Shown: positions 20,080-33,744, counted from the first letter of the stretch. The stretch: DNA of 64,000 bases from Phymorhynchus buccinoides (GCA_017654935.2 CM065700.1:51092927-51156926); one strand, 5' to 3'. Translations and numbers: made by a program. The notes: generated by a model from the letters alone, not told the origin.

Positions 20080-21063
20080 TTAACTTTCTTCATTGGCTGA
20101 CAATGTGCATGATTTTCAATCATTCAGTGACATCAGCCTGCAGTTGGGCCGACAGTAACATGAGAGCTGTGCAATCCATGATGATGGAAAGCCGTGGTAC
20201 AGCTTTCTTCATTGGCTGACAGCCTGCAGTAGGGCCGACAGTAACATGAGAGCTGTGCAATCCATGATGATGGAAAGCCGTGGTACAGCTTTCTTCATTG
20301 GCTGACAGCCTGCAGTAGGGCCGACAGTAACATGAGAGCTGTGCAATCCATGATGATGGAAAGCCGTGGTACAGCTTTCTTCATTGGCTGACAGCCTGCA
20401 GTTGGGCCGACAGTAACATGAGAGCTGTGCAATCCATGATGATGGAAAGCCGTGGTACAGCTTTCTTCATTGGCTGACAGCCTGCAGTTGGGCCGACAGT
20501 AACATGAGAGCTGTGCAATCCATGATGATGGAAAGCCGTGGTACAGCTTTCTTCATTGGCTGACAGCCTGCAGTTGGGCCGACAGTAACATGAGAGTTGT
20601 GCAATCCATGATGATGGAAAGCCGTGGTACAGCTTTCTTCATTGGCTGACAGCCTGCAGTAGGGCCGACAGTAACATGAGAGCTGTGCAATCCATGATGA
20701 TGGAAAGCCGTGGTACAGCTTTCTTCATTGGCTGACAGCCTGCAGTTGGGCCGACAGTAACATGAGAGCTGTGCAATCCATGATGATGGAAAGCCGTGGT
20801 ACAGCTTTCTTCATTGGCTGACAGCCTGCAGTTGGGCCGACAGTAACATGAGAGCTGTGCAATCCATGATGATGGAAAGCCGTGGTACAGCTTTCTTCAT
20901 TGGCTGACAGCCTGCAGTTGGGCCGACAGTAACATGAGAGCTGTGCAATCCATGATGATGGAAAGCCGTGGTACAGCTTTCTTCATTGGCTGACAGCCTG
21001 CAGTTGGGCCGACCGTAACATGAGAGCTGTGCAATCCATGATGATGGAAAGCCGTGGTACAGC
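20080..21063. repeat. Minisatellite, 86 bp unit, ~11 copies
   Basis: The unit contains GTACAGCTTTCTTCATTGGC, TGACAGCCTGCAGTTGGGCC, then CATGAGAGCTGTGCAATCC. Copies differ mainly at AGTAGGG/AGTTGGG. The first unit is diverged. Confidence 0.95.
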
Positions 21064-21304
21064 GGTGTCTTTAGTGAAGGACTGACTCTCCAACTAGGGG
21101 GCGTCTGTGCTGGCTTAGTGCTGCAGCCAAAGGGATGGGTTTGCCTTTGGGGACCTTCCCTAATCCCCGCTGTCCTCAAATCCTTTTGGTGCAAAGTGGG
21201 GATGTGCCCCTGGCAGGGCTTCCACAATAAACAAATTCCAGGCCTGCCCTCAGAATAGCAATCGCTGCCTCTGCTATCTGGAAACAATGGTGGTGCAACT
21301 AACA
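21064..21304. other. Unique spacer, no gene seen
   Basis: Non-repetitive sequence with no exon or element signal I could support. Confidence 0.4.
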
Positions 21305-21462
21305 GTGCACACACATGCATGCACACACACACACACACACACTGATGCACACACACAGGCACACACATGCATGCACACACACAGGCACACACATGCATGC
21401 ACACACACACACTGATGCACACACACACACACACACACAAACATGTGCGCACGCACTCACAC
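21305..21462. repeat. (CA)n-rich microsatellite with GCATGCA interruptions
   Basis: CACACA runs broken by TGCATGCA, TGATGCA and CAGGCA motifs. Confidence 0.9.
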
Positions 21463-21607
21463 ACACATAATGAAGGATGAAGAGAAGGAAGGAAGAAGTA
21501 GAGAGAGGTCCGGGTTGTCTTGTGTCGGCTTAATTAGCTTAGATTAAGGTAGAAGACAAATGTTGGGATGGATTGTTCGCTAGTCTTTGTCTTTGTTTAA
21601 ACAATAA

Positions 21608-21733
21608 TGTATGTAAAGGTGAAAACTGATCATGTATGTAATGGTGAAAACTGATCATGTATGTAAAGGTGAAAACTGATCATGTATGTAAAGGTGAAAA
21701 CTGATCATGTATGTAAAGGTGAAAACTGATGTG
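21608..21733. repeat. Minisatellite, 25 bp unit, 5 copies
   Basis: The unit is ATGTATGTAAAGGTGAAAAC plus TGATC. Confidence 0.9.
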
Positions 21734-21877
21734 TGCGATAGTTCTAGTGAACACTGTTTCCACATACTTATGTAGCAAAATGTGTGTATGCCGTTCACAA
21801 CAGTTTCATTTGTTTATTCAACAACCGGGTTTTGTTTTTGCCTTTGTCTGTTGACTGACTGCTAAGATAACGCATTA

Positions 21878-22437
21878 AAAACAGTTAGTTGGATTCCAGC
21901 AACATTTTATGGAGTGGTAGACTATCTCCAACTAAAACAGTTAGTTGGATTCCAGCGACATTTTATGGAGTGGTAGACTATCTCCAACTAAAACAGTTAG
22001 TTGGATTCCAGCGACATTTTATGGAGTGGTAGACTATCTCCAACTAAAACAGTTAGTTGGATTCCAGCAACATTTTATGGAGTGGTAGACTATCTCCAAC
22101 TAAAACAGTTAGTTGGATTCCAGCAACATTTTATGGAGTGGTAGACTATCTCCAACTAAAACAGTTAGTTGGATTCCAGCGACATTTTATGGAGTGGTAG
22201 ACTATCTCCAACTAAAACAGTTAGTTGGATTCCAGCGACATTTTATGGAGTGGTAGACTATCTCCAACTAAAACAGTTAGTTGGATTCCAGTGACATTTT
22301 ATGGAGTGGTAGACTATCTCCAACTAAAACAGTTAGTTGGATTCCAGCGACATTTTATGGAGTGGTAGACTATCTCCAACTAAAACAGTTAGTTGGATTC
22401 CAGCGACATTTTATGGAGTGGTAGACTATCTCCTAAA
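21878..22437. repeat. Minisatellite, 56 bp unit, 10 copies
   Basis: The unit is AAAACAGTTAGTTGGATTCC, then AGCGACATTTTATGGAGTGG and TAGACTATCTCCAACT. A single AGCGAC/AGCAAC/AGTGAC polymorphism distinguishes copies. Each unit has a short inverted repeat (AGTTGGA near its start; TCCAACT at its end). Confidence 0.95.
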
Positions 22438-22506
22438 ACATTTCTGTACAATTTTCAGTTGGTCTGGATATTGTCAATATATTCAGGAAATTTTGGTTGA
22501 TTTTTA

Positions 22507-22797
22507 TGTGTTGTTTCCCGTGGAGCATGTACAACAAATTAGCTCTAAATGGTACCCTTTGCCTGTGCATTCTACAACTACGAGTCATTGACTGGATGAT
22601 GATGTGTTGCTTCACATGGAGCATGTACAACAAATTAGCTCTAAATGGTACCCTTTGCCTGTGCATTCTACAACTACGAGTCATTGACTGGATGATGATG
22701 TGTTGCTTCACGTGGAGCATGTACAACAAACTAGCTCTAAATGGTACCCTTTGCCTGTGCATTCTACGACTACGAGTCATTGACTGGATGATGATTT
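22507..22797. repeat. 96 bp repeat, 3 copies
   Basis: Each unit has ATGTGTTGCTTCACATGGAG, CATGTACAACAAATTAGCTC and ACGAGTCATTGACTGGATGA. The first copy is partly diverged (TTTCCCGTGG). Confidence 0.93.
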
Positions 22798-22861
22798 TCT
22801 GTAAATCAGGAATATGCAGATAAAGTGGCAGAGTAGTGAAGACGATGGGTTGAAAATGCAT

Positions 22862-23524
22862 AATTGATTATTGATAATTGATTGTCATAATTGATCATGG
22901 ATAATTGATTTTCATGATTGATCATGTATAATTGATTGTCATAATAGATCATGCATAATTGTCATAGATCATGGATAATTGATTGTCATAATTGATCATG
23001 GATAATTGTCATAATAGATCATGGATAATTGATTGTCATAATTGATCATGGATAATTGTCATAATAGATCATGGATAATTGATTGTCATAATAGATAATT
23101 GATTGTCATAATAGATAATTGATTGTCATAATTGATCATGGATAATTGATTGTCATAATAGATCATGGATAATTGATTGTCATAATAGATAATTGATTGT
23201 CATAATTGATCATGGATAATTGATTGTCATAATAGATAATTGATTGTCATAATTGATCATGGATAATTGATTGTCATAATTGATCATGGATAATTGATTG
23301 TCATAATTGATCATGGATAATTGATTGTCATAATTGATCATGGATAATTGATTGTCATAATAGATCATTGATTGTCATAATTGATCATGGATAATTGATT
23401 GTCATAATAGATCATGGATAATTGTCATAATAGATCATGGATAATTGATTGTCATAATTGATCATGGATAATTGATTGTCATAATAGATCATGGATAATT
23501 GATTGTCATAATAGATCATGGATA
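22862..23524. repeat. AT-rich minisatellite of ATGGATAATTGATTGTCATA
   Basis: Modules ATAATTGATTGTCATA and ATTGATCATGG or ATAGATCATGG occur in varying order, unit length about 17-28 bp. Confidence 0.93.
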
Positions 23525-23606
23525 ACCCATTGGGGTTTCTTGGTGTGGATTGCGATTCCTTCATCAACATTTAAAAAAAAATGATTTAAACAAAATCACT
23601 CCTGAT

Positions 23607-24002
23607 TTGCCTCCCTTTTGTCAAGCATCCTGCGGTCACTTCCATTGGGCCTTGAGCCTTTTAAAACTGTGAGGCGTCTCTTGATGGAGGTCTGCATGAA
23701 GTCAGTGCCTCCCTTTTGTCAAGCATCCTGCGGTCACTTCCATTGGGCCTTGAGCCTTTTAAAACTGTGAGGCGTCTCTTGATGGAGGTCTGCATGAAGT
23801 CAGTGCCTCCCTTTTGTCAAGCATCCTGCGGTCACTTCCATTGGGCCTTGAGCCTTTTAAAACTGTGAGGCGTCTCTTGATGGAGGTCTGCATGAAGTCA
23901 GTGCCTCCCTTTTGTCAAGCATCCTGCGGTCACTTCCATTGGGCCTTGAGCCTTTTAAAACTGTGAGGCGTCTCTTGATGGAGGTCTGCATGAAGTCAGT
24001 GC
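23607..24002. repeat. 98 bp repeat, 4 copies
   Basis: Four nearly identical units contain GTGCCTCCCTTTTGTCAAGC, ATCCTGCGGTCACTTCCATT and GGAGGTCTGCATGAAGTC. Confidence 0.95.
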
Positions 24003-24483
24003 TTTCTAGTTTTGGAAATGTGGTGAAGTTATCACCCCTGGCAATACATGTGAGGGGGGGGGGGGGGGGGGGGGGGGGGAGAGGGGGGGGAAAGGGGAAG
24101 GGGGTGTGTGGATGTGTGGAACAAAACAATATATTATGGAAAGATGATCCAATAAGTAAGATACTTTTGCTCAAAACACATGGAGAGAGAGAGTAACCTG
24201 GTAATAAAGATTACATCTTTAGAATGTTTGGCAGTAATTTACTATTTGAAAGGTCAGATTTGTTTGTATTGTCAATAATGTTTTACATTCTTTTTCATTT
24301 AAAAAAAAATGCAGGCATTTGTGTATTTAGCACTCATTTTAAAAGTTCATTTAAACATATATATATCATATTTTATTTTCCTTTTAATCAATGTTTACCC
24401 CCCCCCCCCCCTTCCCTTTTGTATTGTCCCTATTGAAATAAATGTTGACCCAATCTTGATCTAAATGATGAACAAATTACTTT
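24003..24483. other. Spacer with G and C homopolymers, no gene
   Basis: A poly-G tract at about 24054-24079, then G/A-rich sequence, AT-rich DNA and a C11-type run near 24399-24410. No gene or element recognised. Confidence 0.5.
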
Positions 24484-27400
24484 TGTGTATCTATACCCAC
24501 CCTCCCTCCCCTCTTAATGTCCTGATATGTATAGATAGAACCTCTTTTGTGTATCTATGCCCACCCCTCTCCTCTTAATGATGTCCTGATATGTATAGAT
24601 AGAACCTCTTTTGTGTATCTATACCCACCCCTCCCTCCCCTCTTAATGTCCTGATATGTATAGATAGAACCTCTTTTGTGTATCTATGCCCACCCCTCCC
24701 TCTCCTCTTAATGATGTCCTGATATGTATAGATAGAACCTCTTTTGTGTATCTATACCCACCCCTCCCTCCCCTCTTAATGTCCTGATATGTATAGATAG
24801 AACCTCTTTTGTGTATCTATACCCACCCTCCCTCCCCTCTTAATGTCCTGATATGTATAGATAGAACTGTATCCATACCCACCCTCCCTCTCCTCTTAAA
24901 GATGTCCTGATATGTATAGATAGAACCTCTTTTGTGTATCCATACCCACCCCTCCCTCCCCTCTTAATGTCCTGATATGTATAGATAGAACCTCTTTTGT
25001 GTATCTATACCCACCCTCCCTCCCCTCTTAATGATGTCCTGATATGTATAGATAGAACCTCTTTTGTGTATCTATACCCACCCCTCCCTCCCCTCTTAAT
25101 GATGTCCTGATACGTATAGATAGAACCTCTTTTGTGTATCTATACCCACCCTCCCTCCCCTCTTAATGATGTCCTGATATGTATAGATAGAACCTCTTTT
25201 GTGTATCTATACCCACCCCTCCCTCCCCTCTTAATGATGTCCTGATACGTATAGATAGAACCTCTTTTGTGTATCTATACCCACCCTCCCTCCCCTCTTA
25301 ATGTCCTGATATGTATAGATAGAACCTCTTTTGTGTATCTATACCCACCCTCCCTCCCCTCTTAATGTCCTGATATGCATAGATAGAACCTCTTTTGTGT
25401 ATCCATACCCACCCTCCCTCCCCTCTTAATGTCCTGATATGTATAGATAGAACCTCTTTTGTGTATCTATACCCACCCTCCCTCCCCTCTTAATGTCCTG
25501 ATATGTATAGATAGAACCTCTTTTGTGTATCTATACCCACCCCTCCCTCTCCTCTTAATGATGTCCTGATATGTATAGATAGAACCTCTTTTGTGTATCT
25601 ATACCCACCCCTCCCTCCCCTCTTAATGTCCTGATATGTATAGATAGAACCTCTTTTGTGTATCTATACCCACCCTCCCTCCCCTCTTAATGTCCTGATA
25701 TGTATAGATAGAACCTCTTTTGTGTATCCATACCCACCCTCCCTCCCCTCTTAATGTCCTGATATGTATAGATAGAACCTCTTTTGTGTATCTATACCCA
25801 CCCTCCCTCCCCTCTTAATGTCCTGATATGTATAGATAGAACCTCTTTTGTGTATCCATACCCACCCTCCCTCTCCTCTTAATGATGTCCTGATATGTAT
25901 AGATAGAACCTCTTTTGTGTATCCATACCCACCCCTCCCTCCCCTCTTAATGTCCTGATATGTATAGATAGAACCTCTTTTGTGTATCTATACCCACCCT
26001 CCCTCCCCTCTTAATGATGTCCTGATATGTATAGATAGAACCTCTTTTGTGTATCTATACCCACCCCTCCCTCCCCTCTTAATGATGTCCTGATACGTAT
26101 AGATAGAACCTCTTTTGTGTATCTATACCCACCCTCCCTCCCCTCTTAATGATGTCCTGATATGTATAGATAGAACCTCTTTTGTGTATCTATACCCACC
26201 CCTCCCTCCCCTCTTAATGATGTCCTGATACGTATAGATAGAACCTCTTTTGTGTATCTATACCCACCCTCCCTCCCCTCTTAATGTCCTGATATGTATA
26301 GATAGAACCTCTTTTGTGTATCTATACCCACCCTCCCTCCCCTCTTAATGTCCTGATATGCATAGATAGAACCTCTTTTGTGTATCCATACCCACCCCTC
26401 CCTCCCCTCTTAATGTCCTGATATGTATAGATAGAACCTCTTTTGTGTATCTATACCCACCCTCCCTCCCCTCTTAATGTCCTGATATGTATAGATAGAA
26501 CCTCTTTTGTGTATCTATACCCACCCCTCCCTCTCCTCTTAATGATGTCCTGATATGTATAGATAGAACCTCTTTTGTGTATCTATACCCACCCCTCCCT
26601 CCCCTCTTAATGTCCTGATATGTATAGATAGAACCTCTTTTGTGTATCTATACCCACCCTCCCTCCCCTCTTAATGTCCTGATATGTATAGATAGAACTG
26701 TATCCATACCCACCCTCCCTCTCCTCTTAAAGATGTCCTGATATGTATAGATAGAACCTCTTTTGTGTATCCATACCCACCCCTCCCTCCCCTCTTAATG
26801 TCCTGATATGTATAGATAGAACCTCTTTTGTGTATCTATACCCACCCTCCCTCCCCTCTTAATGATGTCCTGATATGTATAGATAGAACCTCTTTTGTGT
26901 ATCTATACCCACCCTCCCTCCCCTCTTAATGATGTCCTGATACGTATAGATAGAACCTCTTTTGTGTATCTATACCCACCCTCCCTCCCCTCTTAATGAT
27001 GTCCTGATATGTATAGATAGAACCTCTTTTGTGTATCTATACCCACCCCTCCCTCCCCTCTTAATGATGTCCTGATACGTATAGATAGAACCTCTTTTGT
27101 GTATCTATACCCACCCTCCCTCCCCTCTTAATGTCCTGATATGTATAGATAGAACCTCTTTTGTGTATCTATACCCACCCTCCCTCCCCTCTTAATGTCC
27201 TGATATGCATAGATAGAACCTCTTTTGTGTATCCATACCCACCCTCCCTCCCCTCTTAATGTCCTGATATGTATAGATAGAACCTCTTTTGTGTATCTAT
27301 ACCCACCCTCCCTCCCCTCTTAATGTCCTGATATGTATAGATAGAACCTCTTTTGTGTATCTATACCCACCCCTCCCTCTCCTCTTAATGATGTCCTGAT

Positions 27401-30400
27401 ATGTATAGATAGAACCTCTTTTGTGTATCTATACCCACCCCTCCCTCCCCTCTTAATGATGTCCTGATATGTATAGATAGAACCTCTTTTGTGTATCTAT
27501 ACCCACCCTCCCTCCCCTCTTAATGTCCTGATATGTATAGATAGAACTGTATCCATACCCACCCTCCCTCTCCTCTTAAAGATGTCCTGATATGTATAGA
27601 TAGAACCTCTTTTGTGTATCTATACCCACCCTCCCTCCCCTCTTAATGTCCTGATATGTATAGATAGAACCTCTTTTGTGTATCCATACCCACCCTCCCT
27701 CCCCTCTTAATGTCCTGATATGTATAGATAGAACCTCTTTTGTGTATCCATACCCACCCCTCCCTCCCCTCTTAATGTCCTGATATGCATAGATAGAACC
27801 TCTTTTGTGTATCTATACCCACCCTCCCTCCCCTCTTAATGATGTCCTGATATGTATAGATAGAACCTCTTTTGTGTATCTATACCCACCCCTCCCTCCC
27901 CTCTTAATGATGTCCTGATACGTATAGATAGAACCTCTTTTGTGTATCTATACCCACCCTCCCTCCCCTCTTAATGTCCTGATATGTATAGATAGAACCT
28001 CTTTTGTGTATCTATACCCACCCTCCCTCCCCTCTTAATGTCCTGATATGTATAGATAGAACCTCTTTTGTGTATCTATACCCACCCTCCCTCCCCTCTT
28101 AATGTCCTGATATGTATAGATAGAACCTCTTTTGTGTATCTATACCCACCCCTCCCTCTCCTCTTAATGATGTCCTGATATGTATAGATAGAACCTCTTT
28201 TGTGTATCTATACCCACCCCTCCCTCTCCTCTTAATGATGTCCTGATATGTATAGATAGAACCTCTTTTGTGTATCTATACCCACCCTCCCTCCCCTCTT
28301 AATGTCCTGATATGTATAGATAGAACCTCTTTTGTGTATCCATACCCACCCTCCCTCTCCTCTTAAAGATGTCCTGATATGTATAGATAGAACCTCTTTT
28401 GTGTATCTATACCCACCCTCCCTCCCCTCTTAATGTCCTGATATGTATAGATAGAACCTCTTTTGTGTATCCATACCCACCCCTCCCTCCCCTCTTAATG
28501 ATGTCCTGATATGTATAGATAGAACCTCTTTTGTGTATCTATACCCACCCTCCCTCCCCTCTTAAAGACCCACCACGTCACGAGTCAAAATCACGGTTTT
28601 CACGTGTTTTCCCTCTTACAGCTAGTAAGAAATCTTAAGAAATCTTCCTAGCATAAGAGGGAATGTGACACGTGACGTGGGGGGTCTTTAATGTCCTGAT
28701 ATGTATAGATAGAACCTCTTTTGTGTATCCATACCCACCCCTCCCTCTCCTCTTAATGATGTCCTGATATGTATAGATAGAACCTCTTTTGTGTATCCAT
28801 ACCCACCCCTCCCTCCCCTCTTAATGATGTCCTGATATGTATAGATAGAACCTCTTTTGTGTATCTATACCCACCCCTCCCTCTCCTCTTAATGATGTCC
28901 TGATATGTATAGATAGAACCTCTTTTGTGTATCTATACCCACCCCTCCCTCCCCTCTTAATGATGTCCTGATACGTATAGATAGAACCTCTTTTGTGTAT
29001 CCATACCCACCCTCCCTCTCCTCTTAATGATGTCCTGATATGTATAGATAGAACCTCTTTTGTGTATCTATACCCACCCTCCCTCCCCTCTTAATGTCCT
29101 GATATGTATAGATAGAACCTCTTTTGTGTATCTATACCCACCCTCCCTCCCCTCTTAATGATGTCCTGATATGTATAGATAGAACCTCTTTTGTGTATCC
29201 ATACCCACCCTCCCTCCCCTCTTAATGATGTCCTGATATGTATAGATCTATACTCACCCTCCCTCCCCTCTTAATGTCCTGATATGTATAGATAGAACCT
29301 CTTTTGTGTATCCATACCCACCCCTCCCTCCCCTCTTAATGATGTCCTGATATGTATAGATAGAACCTCTTTTGTGTATCTATACCCACCCCTCCCTCTC
29401 CTCTTAATGATGTCCTGATATGTATAGATAGAACCTCTTTTGTGTATCCATACCCACCCTCCCTCCCCTCTTAATGATGTCCTGATATGTATAGATCTAT
29501 ACTCACCCTCCCTCCCCTCTTAATGTCCTGATATGTATAGATAGAACCTCTTTTGTGTATCCATACCCACCCCTCCCTCCCCTCTTAATGATGTCCTGAT
29601 ATGTATAGATAGAACCTCTTTTGTGTATCTATACCCACCCCTCCCTCTCCTCTTAATGATGTCCTGATATGTATAGATAGAACCTCTTTTGTGTATCCAT
29701 ACCCACCCTCCCTCCCCTCTTAATGATGTCCTGATATGTATAGATCTATACTCACCCTCCCTCCCCTCTTAATGTCCTGATATGTATAGATAGAACCTCT
29801 TTTGTGTATCCATACCCACCCCTCCCTCCCCTCTTAATGATGTCCTGATATGTATAGATAGAACCTCTTTTGTGTATCTATACCCACCCCTCCCTCTCCT
29901 CTTAATGATGTCCTGATATGTATAGATAGAACCTCTTTTGTGTATCCATACCCACCCCTCCCTCCCCTCTTAATGATGTCCTGATATGTATAGATAGAAC
30001 CTCTTTTGTGTATCTATACCCACCCCTCCCTCTCCTCTTAATGATGTCCTGATATGTATAGATAGAACCTCTTTTGTGTATCCATACCCACCCTCCCTCT
30101 CCTCTTAATGATGTCCTGATATGTATAGATAGAACCTCTTTTGTGTATCTATACCCACCCTCCCTCCCCTCTTAATGTCCTGATATGTATAGATAGAACC
30201 TCTTTTGTGTATCCATACCCACCCCTCCCTCCCCTCTTAATGTCCTGATATGTATAGATAGAACCTCTTTTGTGTATCCATACCCACCCTCCCTCTCCTC
30301 TTAATGATGTCCTGATATGTATAGATAGAACCTCTTTTGTGTATCTATACCCACCCTCCCTCTCCTCTTAATGATGTCCTGATATGTATAGATAGAACCT

Positions 30401-31492
30401 CTTTTGTGTATCCATACCCACCCTCCCTCTCCTCTTAATGATGTCCTGATACGTATAGATAGAACCTCTTTTGTGTATCTATACCCACCCTCCCTCCCCT
30501 CTTAATGTCCTGATATGTATAGATAGAACCTCTTTTGTGTATCCATACCCACCCTCCCTCCCCTCTTAATGATGTCCTGATACGTATAGATAGAACCTCT
30601 TTTGTGTATCTATACCCACCCCTCCCTCCCCTCTTAATGTCCTGATATGTATAGATAGAACCTCTTTTGTGTATCTATACCCACCCTCCCTCCCCTCTTA
30701 ATGATGTCCTGATACGTATAGATAGAACCTCTTTTGTGTATCTATACCCACCCCTCCCTCCCCTCTTAATGTCCTGATATGTATAGATAGAACCTCTTTT
30801 GTGTATCTATACCCACCCTCCCTCCCCTCTTAATGATGTCCTGATATGTATAGATAGAACCTCTTTTGTGTATCCATACCCACCCCTCCCTCCCCTCTTA
30901 ATGTCCTGATATGTATAGATAGAACCTCTTTTGTGTATCCATACCCACCCCTCCCTCCCCTCTTAATGTCCTGATATGTATAGATAGAACCTCTTTTGTG
31001 TATCTATACCCACCCCTCCCTCCCCTCTTAATGATGTCCTGATACGTATAGATAGAACCTCTTTTGTGTATCTATACCCACCCTCCCTCCCCTCTTAATG
31101 TCCTGATATGTATAGATAGAACCTCTTTTGTGTATCCATACCCACCCTCCCTCCCCTCTTAATGATGTCCTGATATGTATAGATAGAACCTCTTTTGTGT
31201 ATCTATACCCACCCCTCCCTCCCCTCTTAATGATGTCCTGATATGTATAGATAGAACCTCTTTTGTGTATCTATACCCACCCTCCCTCCCCTCTTAATGA
31301 TGTCCTGATATGTATAGATAGAACCTCTTTTGTGTATCTATACCCACCCCTCCCTCCCCTCTTAATGATGTCCTGATACGTATAGATAGAACCTCTTTTG
31401 TGTATCTATACCCACCCCTCCCTCCCCTCTTAATGTCCTGATATGTATAGATAGAACCTCTTTTGTGTATCTATACTCACCCCTCCCTCCCT
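24484..31492. repeat. 7-kb minisatellite, 64-68 bp unit, ~105 copies
   Basis: The unit contains TCCTGATATGTATAGATAGA, ACCTCTTTTGTGTATCTATA, then CCCACCCTCCCTCCCCTCTT and AATG or AATGATG. Variants (ACGTATAG, TATCCATA, CTCCTCTT, extra C) let copies be ordered. Rare variants recur at long distances: a truncated AGAACTGTATCCATACC unit at 24861, 26692 and 27541, and GTATAGATCTATACTCACC units at about 29240, 29489 and 29738. This shows higher-order duplication. A MITE interrupts it at 28566. Confidence 0.97.
28566..28687. mobile_element. MITE, TTAA target duplication, copy 2
   Basis: A 122-bp element begins AGACCCACCACGTCACGAGT and ends ACACGTGACGTGGGGGGTCT, in the opposite orientation to copy 1 at 4798. 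It is flanked by TTAA at 28562-28565 and 28688-28691. The surrounding array unit has CCCTCTTAATGTCCTG at the same place, so the empty site is explicit. Confidence 0.88.
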
Positions 31493-31762
31493 GATGAAAA
31501 AAATATTTGTGAGCACAAATCTCTTAATGTTGTTTCACCACCCATAACTATAGTTTTCTCAGATTACATGCAATAGAGAAACCCTTAGATTTGACCCGGA
31601 CAGCCACACTAGTTCATATTATGGGCTATATATTTGTTAATATGGTTTAAAGAACAGCTGGTCTGATACAAATATTTCTATGGATGTACACAAACATTTT
31701 AAATGTGTCACTTTATCGAGCGTTGGGCTTGCCTTTATAGAAGGAGCCAATGTTTGCATCAG
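31493..31762. other. Unique spacer, no gene seen
   Basis: AT-rich non-repetitive sequence between two arrays. Nothing recognised. Confidence 0.4.
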
Positions 31763-32413
31763 TGTGCATCCATTTCTGGTTGATCCACTTTGCACAAGGG
31801 AGCAGTCGGCGTCCATTTCTGGTTGATCCACTTTGCACAAGGGAGCAGTCGGCGTCCATTTCTGGTTGATCCACTTTGCACAAGGGAGCAGTCGGCGTCC
31901 ATTTCTGGTTGATCCACTTTGCACAAGGGAGCAGTCGGCGTCCATTTCTGGTTGATCCACTTTGCACAAGGGAGCAGTCGGCGTCCATTTCTGGTTGATC
32001 CACTTTGCACAAGGGAGCAGTCGGTGTCCATTTCTGGTTGATCCACTTTGCACAAGGGAGCAGTCGGCGTCCATTTCTGGTTGATCCACTTTGCACAAGG
32101 GAGCAGTCGGCGTCCATTTCTGGTTGATCCACTTTGCACAAGGGAGCAGTCGGCGTCCATTTCTGGTTGATCCACTTTGCACAAGGGAGCAGTCGGCGTC
32201 CATTTCTGGTTGATCCACTTTGCACAAGGGAGCAGTCGGCGTCCATTTCTGGTTGATCCACTTTGCACAAGGGAGCAGTCGGCGTCCATTTCTGGTTGAT
32301 CCACTTTGCACAAGGGAGCAGTCGGCGTCCATTTCTGGTTGATCCACTTTGCACAAGGGAGCAGTCGGTGTCCATTTCTGGTTGATCCACTTTGCACAAG
32401 GGAGCAGTCGGCG
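31763..32413. repeat. Minisatellite, 43 bp unit, 15 copies
   Basis: The unit is GTTGATCCACTTTGCACAAG, then GGAGCAGTCGGCGTCCATTTCTG, with one GTGTCC variant recurring. Since 43 is not a multiple of three, all three reverse frames show the same 43-residue peptide repeat. No protein is inferred. Confidence 0.96.
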
Positions 32414-32743
32414 TTGTCAAGCTGATAGGGATTGAGGCTGGGACATTTCTAACTCATTTTGACTTGGAAGTGAATGTGTATTTTCATAAATTGGAGTATC
32501 AATCCAATGAGTGTGGATTTCCTTGATATTAAATGTTAATTTAACTTACAGAAGTGTGTGGATTTTCCTGAAATTTTTAATGTTGACTTTGAAGTGTGTG
32601 TGGATTTCTCCAATGTTTTTTATATTTTATTATATATATCGAATTAGAAGTGTGTGGATTTTCCCTATATTTGTTATTTTATATCTTGAATTAGAAGTGT
32701 GTGGATTTTCCCCATTTTTGTTAGATTTTATATCTTGAATTAG
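32414..32743. repeat. Degenerate ~60 bp repeat, AT-rich
   Basis: Loose units share GAAGTGTGTGGATTTTCC and TATATCTTGAATTAG. They look like the eroded edge of the next array. Confidence 0.6.
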
Positions 32744-33222
32744 AAGTGCATGTGGATTTTCCTCATTGTTATGCTGACTAGCAGTGTTGCAATGGATGCA
32801 TGAAGTGCATGTGGATTTTCCCCATCGTTATGCTGACTAGCAGTGTTGCAATGGATGCATGAAGTGCATGTGGATTTTCCCCATCGTTATGCTGACTAGC
32901 AGTGTTGCAATGGATGCGTGAAGTGCATGTGGATTTTCCCCATCGTTATGCTGACTAGCAGTGTTGCAATGGATGCATGAAGTGCATGTGGATTTTCCCC
33001 ATCGTTATGCTGACTAGCAGTGTTGCAATGGATGCATGAAGTGCATGTGGATTTTCCTCATTGTTATGCTGACTAGCAGTGTTACAATGGATGCGTCAAG
33101 TGCATGTGGATTTTCCCCATTGTTATGCTGACTAGCAGTGTTGCAATGGATGCGTCAAGTGCATGTGGATTTTCCCCATCGTTATGCTGACTAGCAGTGT
33201 TGCAATGGATGCGTCAAGTGCA
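32744..33222. repeat. Minisatellite, 59 bp unit, 8 copies
   Basis: The unit is AAGTGCATGTGGATTTTCCC, CATCGTTATGCTGACTAGCA, then GTGTTGCAATGGATGCATG. Confidence 0.95.
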
Positions 33223-33478
33223 TGGGCACATGGGTCCTAGGCTTTTATCATCTCAGCCCTGAAGCTTAGCATCCAGACCATAAGGTGAAGTGCATGGGCA
33301 CACGGGTCCTTGGCTTTTATCGTCTCAGCCCTGAAGCTTAGCATCCAGACCATAAGGTGAAGTGCATGGGTCCTTGGTTTTTATCATCTCAGCCCTGAAG
33401 CTTAGCACCCAGACCATAAGGTGAACTTGGTTTTAATCGTCTCAGCCCTGAAGCTTAGCATCCAGGCCATAAGGTGAA
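33223..33478. repeat. ~80 bp repeat, 4 copies
   Basis: Units share TCTCAGCCCTGAAGCTTAGC and CAGACCATAAGGTGAAGTGC. The third and fourth lack the GGGCACA segment. Confidence 0.9.
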
Positions 33479-33744
33479 GTGGACAGTGAGCGGAAACACT
33501 CCGCTGCGGCCAACAATGATTGTTACTTACGAGGCGAACCTGTTACCTCTGAGAACTCTCCATTTTAAAAATAATCTTAATTTTATAAGTTTAAATACTC
33601 AGATAATAAACATATAGCCTTTTTGAGTTGCATCAGCTTGTGTTTGAATTGAGCAGTTTTATTTTCATATAGAATGTTTTAATTTAAGCATTTTTTTTCT
33701 TCTCCAGATTATTCTCCATAGTTTTATGTCTTTTTTGTGATGAA
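33479..33744. other. AT-rich spacer, no gene seen
   Basis: Non-repetitive AT-rich sequence. No support for coding. Confidence 0.4.

Noticed and set aside
31637..32420. Three overlapping reverse frames of 212-239 codons
   Set aside because: Same 43-bp unit read in three frames.
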